A stretch of DNA of 21,277 bases from Coxiellaceae bacterium (GTDB lineage Bacteria > Pseudomonadota > Gammaproteobacteria > Coxiellales > Coxiellaceae). Both the position numbers and the translations under genes were made by a program. Below are positions 15,205 to 21,277 of this stretch, in pieces. Under the pieces are notes generated by a model that worked only from the letters and a program-made list of their open reading frames with translations, had not been told where the DNA came from and ran no database searches. The stretch is taken from the NCBI GenBank assembly GCA_014238445.1, contig JABABC010000200.1, forward strand, positions 1-21,277, given 5' to 3'. How positions within the stretch are numbered: position 1 is the first letter of the stretch; each line of letters starts with the position of its first letter.

Positions 15205-16077
15205 TCATGTGAGAAAACTTGTAGCCATACTGATAAAAACCACCAACCATGCCCATTGATTCACCAGAAAAGCTTGAAAGCAATGCTTAGGATCTTGCTT
15301 CCTAATCCAAATCATTTGACATAAAAAAATGAACCCGCAACACACAACTCCTAAAAAATACCCATTACTCAACGCGGTCATGACTCCCAGCAAGAGCAAT
15401 AATAAAAAAACACACAAATACACCATACTCATGACGGGGATCAGTTGATCGCCTAAACTTAAAGCTGATGATTGAAGACCTATCTTCTCATCATCGACCT
15501 GATCCACCATGGCATAAATGGTGTCATAGCCAAAGGTCCACAAAATCGCAATGCTATACAATAACCATCCACTCCAGGGAATCGTGTGTTGTACAGCGAC
15601 ATATGCCATGACAATACCCGCATTAAATGCAAAACCTAAGACGATTTGAGGGTAGGGCATCCAACGCTTAGTCCAGGGGTATAAAACAGCCAAACCTAAG
15701 GCGCACACAGCAACCATAAAACACGCTGACGGTAACAATAGCACCAGGCACAAAGCCAAAAAAAGTAATGCAATAAATAATAACAGTGCTTCCCAAGTGG
15801 GCAACTCCTTCGAAGCCAGGGGTCTTTGTTGCGTTCTTACAACACAGCCATCGAATCGACGATCAGCGATATCATTAATGACACAGCCTGCTGCGCGCAT
15901 CACAAACACACCTAATATAAAGATCACTAACAACATAAAAGCAGGTAGGCCGTCACTGGCTAACCATAACGCTGTTAAGGTGGGCCATAATAATAATAAG
16001 CTACCTACTGGCTTATCCCATCGCATTAATTGCAAATAAATAGGTTTTCTTTGCTTCATATAAGCAGCGAATTGCAT
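15205..16077 (-). CDS. ubiA: 4-hydroxybenzoate polyprenyltransferase UbiA
   Basis: Membrane prenyltransferase that joins 4-hydroxybenzoate to the polyprenyl diphosphate tail, the committed membrane step of ubiquinone synthesis. The protein has 290 residues, as in E. coli. The first Asp-rich motif NDIADRRFD (68-76) and the second, around DTIYAMVDQVDDEKIG (185-200), bind magnesium and diphosphate, and both are complete. About eight to nine hydrophobic helices follow the UbiA plan. ATG 16077 has GAGG six bases ahead; ATG 16059 is an alternative. The gene begins 33 bases after the end of the tRNA-Arg gene on the same strand, with no terminator between them, so it may be read from the tRNA promoter. 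Chain length of the isoprenoid cannot be told. Ends in TGA. Confidence 0.96.
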   Translation of the reverse strand: MQFAAYMKQRKPIYLQLMRWDKPVGSLLLLWPTLTALWLASDGLPAFMLLVIFILGVFVMRAAGCVINDIADRRFDGCVVRTQQRPLASKELPTWEALLLFIALLFLALCLVLLLPSACFMVAVCALGLAVLYPWTKRWMPYPQIVLGFAFNAGIVMAYVAVQHTIPWSGWLLYSIAILWTFGYDTIYAMVDQVDDEKIGLQSSALSLGDQLIPVMSMVYLCVFLLLLLLGVMTALSNGYFLGVVCCGFIFLCQMIWIRKQDPKHCFQAFLVNQWAWLVVFISMATSFLT

Positions 16078-16110
16078 AACTGCCTCGTGTACATTAACTC
16101 TACATATAGA

Positions 16111-16187
16111 TGGTGCGCCCGACAGGAGTCGAACCTGTGACCTTCGGCTTCGGAGGCCGACACTCTATCCAGCTGAGCTACGGGCGC
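16111..16187 (-). tRNA. tRNA-Arg, anticodon CCG
   Basis: The 77-base cloverleaf folds fully on the minus strand. The acceptor arms GCGCCCG and CGGGCGC pair. The D arm GCTC/GAGT has one G-T pair. The anticodon stem TCGGC/GCCGA encloses the loop CTCCGAA with anticodon CCG (plus 16151-16153). The T arm is ACAGG/CCTGT around TTCGACT. The 3' CCA is encoded. It reads the CGG arginine codon. Confidence 0.97.
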
Positions 16188-16198
16188 TAAGTGACGCT

Positions 16199-16204
16199 AT
16201 TATA
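16199..16204 (-). promoter_or_regulatory. -10 box for tRNA-Arg
   Basis: A perfect TATAAT on the minus strand lies 11 bases before the mature tRNA 5' end, which fits initiation a few bases upstream. The -35 is weak (TGGTTT at roughly the right spacing). Confidence 0.5.
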
Positions 16205-16253
16205 CGCGAATTATATTCTCAAACCAGCGCTAAGATGCATCAACACGATACTG

Positions 16254-17759
16254 CTACACCCGTGACACACCACGATAACTGAGCGCCTCTAAAACATGTG
16301 ATTCTGTAATAGCATCAACACCCGCCATATCTGCAATGGTCCGTGCCACACGCAACAGTCGATTTAAAGCGCGTCCTGAAAGACATTGTTGCTTCATTGC
16401 TCGTTCTAACAGCGCTTGTATGCCATAACTCATCAGGCAGCTCTTAGCTATTTGCTCAGCACTCATTCGTGCATTTAAAACCTGATTTCTATCTATCTGA
16501 CGTGCCTGAACAGTCATAACACGCTGACGGATAAGGGAAGATGATTCGGGTAATTGTTCAGCAGCACACAATAAATCCTTAGGTTGTAAGCGCGGAACAT
16601 CAATGTGCATATCTAAACGATCCAACAAAGGGCCTGATAGTTTAGCTTGATAGCGTCGAATCTGTTCAAGACTGCATTCACAACGTATTTGCTCATCCGA
16701 GGCATACCCACAAGGGCAGGGGTTCATGGCCATCACCAACTGAAACTGTGCAGGAAACTCTACACATCGCGAAGCACGGGCTATAGTCACAAAGCCCGCC
16801 TCCAGGGGCTGTCGCAAGGCTTCCAATACTGATCGCTGGAATTCTGGCAGCTCATCAAGAAATAACACACCCTGATGCGCCAGTGATATTTCTCCTGGCC
16901 GAGGCGGGTTGCCTCCGCCCACTAAAGCAGCACTGGATGCAGTATGATGAGGGGATCGAAAGGGCCGTTGTAACCACTGACTAGTTTGAAAACCCTGATG
17001 ACTCACTGAATAGATGACTGCTGCTTGTTCAGCCTCTCGCTCAGACATCGGCGATAAGAGTCCTGGCAAGCGGCTAGCCAACATTGACTTTCCTGCACCC
17101 GGAGGACCTATGAATAGCACACTATGTCCGCCAGAGGCTGCAATTTCGAGCACCCGTCGTGCTTGTGCCTGCCCCTTCACCTCTTGCATATCAGGATAGT
17201 TATTCAAAGGGTGGGGCGTTTGCTGGTCCTTACATGGCAAGAGAGGAATGACCCCTTGCAAATGCTGACAGATACTCAATAAATCGCTAGCTCCATACAC
17301 CCGCAAGGAACGAATTAAACAGGCTTCTGATACATTATCCTGTGGCACAATCAGTGCATGCTCCATCCGCTGAGCGGCTAATGCCATCGGCAATACACCG
17401 GGTATGGGCCTCAGCTTTCCATCCAAGGTTAATTCACCCAAACACTCATAACCTGACAAGGTGGTTGGTGACAATTGGCCTGAGGCCATTAGAATGCCTA
17501 AGGCCATCGGTAAATCAAACTGGCTCCCTGATTTTGGCAAGTCAGCCGGTGATAAGTTAACAACGATACGCTTCGTTGGAAACTCAAACCCTGCATTCAA
17601 CAAAGCACTGCGCACACGGTCCTTACTTTCTTTAACCGCCTTTTCAGGTAGACCTACCATCGTAAAGCCGGGTAACCCACGAGATAAATGCACTTCAATC
17701 CGAACCGGTGAAGTCACTACACCTACCACGGCACGCGATTGAACAGCCGCAAAAGACAT
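16254..17759 (-). CDS. comM: ComM/YifB AAA+ ATPase (Mg-chelatase-like)
   Basis: Hexameric AAA+ helicase known in Vibrio and Acinetobacter to drive branch migration during natural transformation, extending incorporation of incoming DNA. The protein has 501 residues, the usual length. The N-terminal Lon-protease-like domain (1-170) includes GLPGFTMVGLPEKAVKES. Walker A is GPPGAGKS (218-225) and Walker B VLFLDELPEF (298-307). The family motif MNPCPCGY is followed by further Cys residues (zinc-binding in the family), and a C-terminal RALNRLLRVARTIADMAG closes the AAA+ module. All parts look intact, unlike kbl and ubiB. Its ATG shares a base with the ubiK stop (TAATG), so the two are coupled. Whether this organism is transformable cannot be told from one gene, since comM is widespread in non-competent species. 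Ends in TAG. Confidence 0.95.
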   Translation of the reverse strand: MSFAAVQSRAVVGVVTSPVRIEVHLSRGLPGFTMVGLPEKAVKESKDRVRSALLNAGFEFPTKRIVVNLSPADLPKSGSQFDLPMALGILMASGQLSPTTLSGYECLGELTLDGKLRPIPGVLPMALAAQRMEHALIVPQDNVSEACLIRSLRVYGASDLLSICQHLQGVIPLLPCKDQQTPHPLNNYPDMQEVKGQAQARRVLEIAASGGHSVLFIGPPGAGKSMLASRLPGLLSPMSEREAEQAAVIYSVSHQGFQTSQWLQRPFRSPHHTASSAALVGGGNPPRPGEISLAHQGVLFLDELPEFQRSVLEALRQPLEAGFVTIARASRCVEFPAQFQLVMAMNPCPCGYASDEQIRCECSLEQIRRYQAKLSGPLLDRLDMHIDVPRLQPKDLLCAAEQLPESSSLIRQRVMTVQARQIDRNQVLNARMSAEQIAKSCLMSYGIQALLERAMKQQCLSGRALNRLLRVARTIADMAGVDAITESHVLEALSYRGVSRV

Positions 17760-18007
17760 TAAGAGGATGCGTGAGATTCGAGCTCAGCAATTTGTTTTTC
17801 TAGCATCTCCAGTTTCATCCGCGTTTTACGCAATACAGCTGCTTGAGCATCAAACTCTTCACGGGTTACCAGTTCCATTTTAGAAAACGCAGCTAATAAT
17901 GCTGCACGCAAATGGGACTGCATTTCTGCGGGCAGCTCTTTCACGCCTGTAGGCAACTCATCTAAAATCTTTTGCACAAACTCATTAATAGGCTTGGGAT
18001 CAATCAT
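17759..18007 (-). CDS. ubiK: Ubiquinone biosynthesis accessory factor UbiK (YqiC/BMFP family)
   Basis: Small membrane-associated coiled-coil protein of 82 residues that partners UbiJ to promote ubiquinone synthesis under aerobic conditions. The family pattern is plain: it begins MIDPKPINEFVQKILDELP, has the central LVTREEFDAQAAVLRKTR segment, and ends in a leucine-zipper-like helix (about 58-78). The start is set by AAGGAGA seven to eight bases ahead of ATG 18007. It overlaps comM by one base. UbiJ, its expected partner, is encoded about 7 kb away in this same window. Older annotations call it BMFP domain or YqiC. Ends in TAA. Confidence 0.93.
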   Translation of the reverse strand: MIDPKPINEFVQKILDELPTGVKELPAEMQSHLRAALLAAFSKMELVTREEFDAQAAVLRKTRMKLEMLEKQIAELESHASS

Positions 18008-18031
18008 GCTCTCTCCTTTTTGGACCTTATT

Positions 18032-18060
18032 TTTAGAAGCCTTAGGTTAACGCATTTCAA
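18032..18060 (-). promoter_or_regulatory. Candidate promoter for ubiK-comM
   Basis: On the minus strand TTGAAA (18055-18060) and TCTAAA (18032-18037) are 17 bases apart, giving 5 of 6 and 4 of 6 matches. It would start transcription about 15-20 bases ahead of the ubiK ribosome site. Confidence 0.35.
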
Positions 18061-18103
18061 CTCCGTGTAAAGCCCGTCTAAATCACGAGATCTTCATAAT
18101 AGG

Positions 18104-18131
18104 TTGACGCCTCACAATGACTTGTTACCAT
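18104..18131 (+). promoter_or_regulatory. Candidate promoter for the CBS-like gene
   Basis: TTGACG (18104-18109), a 16-base spacer, then TACCAT (18126-18131), with TACTAT overlapping at 18131. The -35 is good and the -10 mediocre. It lies 28 bases before the start codon and is divergent from the ubiK promoter. Confidence 0.4.
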
Positions 18132-18158
18132 ACTATGACTTAAACACTGGAGACATGC

Positions 18159-19115
18159 ATGATTCATTCAACTATCTTAGAAACCATAGGCAATACACCG
18201 ATTGTGCGACTGAACCGTATCGGTCAAGAATTACCCTGCCAACTCCTCGTCAAATGTGAATTCATGAACCCAGGGGGATCGGTCAAAGATCGCATTGGCT
18301 TTCGTATGGTAGAAGCTGCTGAACAAGCAGGGCAAATCAAGCCCGGTGATACCTTAATAGAGCCCACTTCCGGCAATACGGGCATTGGCATCGCCTTAGC
18401 CGGCGCTGTCAAAGGCTACCAGGTTGTCATCACCATGCCTGAAAAAATGAGCCAGGAAAAACAGCTTGTCTTAGAAGCCCTAGGCGCTACCATACATCGC
18501 ACGCCCTCTGAAGCACCTTCTGATAGCCCCGAAAGCCACATTTCCTTAGCACAGCGACTGCAAGCCGAATTACCCAATGCGCATATACTAGACCAATATA
18601 CCAATCCCAATAACCCAGAAGCACATGCACAGGGTACTGCTGAAGAAATATTACAAGTTGTCGGTGATAACCTCTCTATGGTGGTTGCAGGTATTGGCAC
18701 CGGCGGTACTATCTCTGGACTTGCTCAGCGCATCAAACAAACACACCCTCATGTTAAAATCATTGGCATTGATCCTGAAGGGTCTATCTTGGGTGGTGGA
18801 ACCACGGTTGATACCTATCAGGTCGAAGGCATTGGCTATGACTTTTTTCCAGATGTCTATCGCCATGAGCTCATTGATGCTTTCATTAAAACGAATGATT
18901 ATGACTCTTTTTCGATGGCTAAACGACTCATCAAAGAAGAAGGGTTACTGGTAGGTGGTTCCAGTGGAGCAGCCGTTTGGGGTGCCCTACAAGCTGCACA
19001 AAATCTCACAGCTAACGATCGTGTTCTCATCATCCTACCAGACTCGATTCGAAACTATATGAGTAAGTTTATTTGTGATGATTGGATGCGTGACAATCAA
19101 CTCACTAGACCATAA
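18159..19115 (+). CDS. Cystathionine beta-synthase-like PLP enzyme (catalytic domain only)
   Basis: PLP-dependent beta-replacement enzyme of the cysteine synthase/cystathionine beta-synthase family, 318 residues. The PLP lysine is Lys43 in GGSVKDR; the phosphate and substrate loops are SGNTGIG (71-77) and GTGGT (180-184). Segments DSPESH (about 122-127), EGIGYDF (223-229), EGLLVGGSSG (261-270) and LPDSIRNYM (293-301) are closer to the eukaryotic-type cystathionine beta-synthase core than to CysK or CysM as I know them. It lacks the C-terminal CBS regulatory pair, so it would not be SAM-responsive. It could make cystathionine from serine and homocysteine, cysteine from O-acetylserine, or both. 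GGAGA five bases before ATG 18159 sets the start. The gene stands alone, divergent from ubiK and convergent with uvrD. Ends in TAA. It may be annotated elsewhere as cysM or cysK. Confidence 0.9.
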   Translation: MIHSTILETIGNTPIVRLNRIGQELPCQLLVKCEFMNPGGSVKDRIGFRMVEAAEQAGQIKPGDTLIEPTSGNTGIGIALAGAVKGYQVVITMPEKMSQEKQLVLEALGATIHRTPSEAPSDSPESHISLAQRLQAELPNAHILDQYTNPNNPEAHAQGTAEEILQVVGDNLSMVVAGIGTGGTISGLAQRIKQTHPHVKIIGIDPEGSILGGGTTVDTYQVEGIGYDFFPDVYRHELIDAFIKTNDYDSFSMAKRLIKEEGLLVGGSSGAAVWGALQAAQNLTANDRVLIILPDSIRNYMSKFICDDWMRDNQLTRP

Positions 19116-19261
19116 AACTTAAGACAGAATTAAATAAATAGGGGCGTTCTCTTTTGGTGACATATTATACATAAGCGCTTGTTTTATTGACTTAAAAAGC
19201 CTAGCTTAGGGGTGAGTGGCCATCTTGTGAGTTTACTAAACTCTGTGAAATTTCTTCGCTA

Positions 19262-21277
19262 TTAAACGCGCGTCAATCGAGCAAAACTCGCTACCAACCA
19301 CTTACTCCCATGCGTATCAAACTGTACTTGCACACGCGCATGATCACCCGAACCCTCATAGTTAATGATTGTCCCTTGACCAAACTTTTCATGAACGACA
19401 AGATCACCTAAGTTTAACCCTGGCGCACCTGCAGAAATACCTGCATGATACCGTGCCTGACTTTTTTGATGCATCGCACCCGCATTACGTTGATAGGCAT
19501 TAGGGCGCGTCACTTTCGTTTTCGCACGAACAGACTGTAGCAACTCTTGTGGGATCTCAGCGATAAAGCGGGAAGGGCGATGGTATTGCTCCGTTCCATG
19601 CATACGTCGTGATTCAGCATACGTGATGATTAATCGCTTCATCGCTCGTGTCATACCGACATAACACAAGCGTCGCTCCTCCTCTAAACCATGCGGTTCT
19701 TCAGTTGCCATTTTATGGGGGAATAATCCTTCTTCCAGCCCAGTTAAAAAAACCACAGGAAACTCCAACCCTTTTGCCGCATGTAATGTCATTAAATTGA
19801 CACAATCACTATGCTCTTCTGATTGTGTTTCACCCGTCTCTAGTGCCACATGCGATAAAAATGCTGCCAAAGGTGTTAATTCATGCGCTTCGTCACTGAC
19901 TGTAAACTGTTCCATAGCCGTGATTAACTCTGATAAGTTCTCCACGCGAGATAACCCTTTTTCAGAACGATCTTTTTGATAATGCGCCATCAACGTGCTT
20001 TTTTGTAACACATGATCCACTTGCTCACCCAGCGTGGACTCTTGTGTGGATTGGTCCAACCCTTCGATCAAATCAATAAATAACTGGAGGGCACTGGAGG
20101 CTCGGCCAGACAATAATCCTTGTTGAATAAACTGTTGGGCCGTATCCCATAAAGAAGTCGCATTTTCTCGAGCACCTTCACGAATTTTCAGGAGTGTCGT
20201 GTTACCAATACCCCGTGTTGGAGTATTGACAATACGCTCAAATGCCGCATCATCTTGGCGATTAGCCATCATGCGCAAATACCCTAAAGCATCTTTAATC
20301 TCTGCACGTTCAAAGAACTTCTGTCCGCCGTAAATCCGATACGGTATTTTAGATTCTAATAAACGCTCCTCTAACACACGAGACTGCGCATTGGAGCGAT
20401 ATAACAAAGCCATGTTAGAATACTGGAACCCATGGCTGCGCAACTCTTTAATCGATGCCACTATATAGTAAGCTTCATCTTGCTCACTAAATGCCGGATA
20501 TAACGCAATGGGTTCGCCGCGATCACCTTGAGTCCAAAGCTCTTTACCAAGACGACCTTGATTGTTTTCAATCACGGCATTAGCTGCACTTAAAATCGTT
20601 TGCGTAGAACGGTAGTTTTGTTCCAAACGGATGGTTTCACAGGCAGGATAATCCCGTGAAAAACGATGAAGGTTTTCAATCTTAGCACCACGCCAACTAT
20701 AGATAGACTGATCATCATCACCTACCGCCATTAAAATGGTTTGAGGGCCTGCCAATGCTTGCAACCACAAATATTGAATAGTGTTGGTATCTTGAAACTC
20801 ATCCACCAAAATATGAGCAAAGCGCTGTTGGTAATGCTGTGCAATATCCGGATTCTGTTGTAACAACTCCAATGAACGCAATAATAATTCTGAAAAATCG
20901 ACTAAACCACTGCGTCGACAGACTGACTCATACGCCATATACACTTGCTGCATCACATCGTGATGATAGCCACTATCAGACGTGGATTGCTGGGGACGAC
21001 GACCTTCCTCTTTACTGTGATTAATAAACCATTGTATTTGCTTTGGGGGCCACTTCGTATCATCAAGCGACAAATCACGCATTAAGCGTTTTATTAATCG
21101 CAATTGATCATCACTGTCCAAGATTTGAAAACTTTCTGGCAACTCTGCAGCTTCATAGTGCGTACGCAACAATCGATGTGCTAAACCATGAAATGTGCCC
21201 ACCCACATTCCCTTGAGGGGAATACCGCGCAAGGTTTCAATGCGCGAACGCATTTCATGTGCGGCTTTATTGGTAAA
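19262..21277 (-). CDS. uvrD: DNA helicase II UvrD, 5' end cut by the window edge
   Basis: Superfamily 1A 3'-5' helicase for nucleotide excision and mismatch repair. 671 residues are visible; the frame is open to the last base and begins FTNKAAHEMRSR (motif Ia), so about 50 residues with the Walker A are outside. Present in order are the UvrD-type MWVGTFHGLAHRLLR, motif II ILVDEFQDTN, motif III GDDDQSIYSWRGA, motif IV LEQNYRS, motif V with LMTLHAAKGLEFPVVFLTGL, motif VI ERRLCYVGMTRAMKR, and the C-terminal Tudor-like GDLVVHEKFGQGTIINYEG that meets RNA polymerase. The MWVGTFHGLAHRLL and ILDSDDQLRLIKRL segments point to UvrD rather than Rep. It ends in tandem stops TAA TAG. An ATG at 21253 is internal, not the start. 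Confidence 0.96.
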   Translation of the reverse strand, partial: FTNKAAHEMRSRIETLRGIPLKGMWVGTFHGLAHRLLRTHYEAAELPESFQILDSDDQLRLIKRLMRDLSLDDTKWPPKQIQWFINHSKEEGRRPQQSTSDSGYHHDVMQQVYMAYESVCRRSGLVDFSELLLRSLELLQQNPDIAQHYQQRFAHILVDEFQDTNTIQYLWLQALAGPQTILMAVGDDDQSIYSWRGAKIENLHRFSRDYPACETIRLEQNYRSTQTILSAANAVIENNQGRLGKELWTQGDRGEPIALYPAFSEQDEAYYIVASIKELRSHGFQYSNMALLYRSNAQSRVLEERLLESKIPYRIYGGQKFFERAEIKDALGYLRMMANRQDDAAFERIVNTPTRGIGNTTLLKIREGARENATSLWDTAQQFIQQGLLSGRASSALQLFIDLIEGLDQSTQESTLGEQVDHVLQKSTLMAHYQKDRSEKGLSRVENLSELITAMEQFTVSDEAHELTPLAAFLSHVALETGETQSEEHSDCVNLMTLHAAKGLEFPVVFLTGLEEGLFPHKMATEEPHGLEEERRLCYVGMTRAMKRLIITYAESRRMHGTEQYHRPSRFIAEIPQELLQSVRAKTKVTRPNAYQRNAGAMHQKSQARYHAGISAGAPGLNLGDLVVHEKFGQGTIINYEGSGDHARVQVQFDTHGSKWLVASFARLTRV

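Noticed and set aside
19116..19261. Rho-independent terminator between the convergent CBS-like and uvrD genes
   Set aside because: Only four-base stems (for example CCTA/TAGG near 19200) and no T-run behind a stable stem.
1..21277. Genome-wide reassignment of TAA to glutamate
   Set aside because: At least five full-length genes here end at TAA exactly where their families end, so TAA is a working stop; only local readthrough stays open.
1..21277. CRISPR array, insertion sequence or tandem repeats
   Set aside because: Reading through, I found no regularly spaced repeats, no transposase and no flanking inverted repeats with target duplications.

Overview
The window reads as ordinary bacterial chromosome from a gammaproteobacterium. 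The evidence is the ubiE-ubiJ-ubiB order, a fused RlmKL of 702 codons, a kbl-tdh pair, comM next to ubiK, and UvrD with a C-terminal Tudor-like tail. Base composition is moderately AT-rich. Several signs of gene decay, plus an orphan protein that could be a secreted effector, would suit a host-associated lineage such as Legionellales. That placement is inference, not something the sequence proves.

Layout. Positions 1-231 hold the start of an unrecognised gene that runs off the left edge. From 9355 down to 587 one long minus-strand block reads kbl (broken), tdh, rlmKL, katG, a pore-loop membrane protein and a Bcr/CflA-type exporter. The last three form a tight operon. On the plus strand from 9490 come ubiE, ubiJ and ubiB, which overlap by 1 and 4 bases; ubiB is broken. 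Positions 12464-15186 look like an accessory insertion: a decayed fragment resembling a type IV secretion coupling protein, a 412-residue orphan with HAD-like motifs and a low-complexity tail, and an orphan FixJ-type response regulator with a strong promoter. Then follow ubiA and tRNA-Arg(CCG) on the minus strand, the ubiK-comM pair on the minus strand, a cystathionine beta-synthase-like gene on the plus strand, and uvrD on the minus strand, cut by the right edge.

Function. Five ubiquinone genes (ubiE, ubiJ, ubiB, ubiA, ubiK) lie within about 8.5 kb, a loose ubiquinone neighbourhood interrupted by the accessory segment. kbl and tdh would degrade threonine to glycine, and the CBS-like enzyme belongs to sulfur amino acid metabolism. 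KatG handles peroxide.

The most striking observation is that kbl and ubiB are each interrupted by exactly one in-frame TAA, and the reading frame on both sides is otherwise intact and conserved. In both cases the codon lost corresponds to a glutamate in the E. coli homologue as I recall it, so a single GAA-to-TAA change explains each. Parallel recent pseudogenisation is the simplest reading. Context-dependent readthrough is the interesting alternative. TAA is plainly also used as a true stop here (ubiE, the response regulator, ubiK, the CBS-like gene, uvrD).
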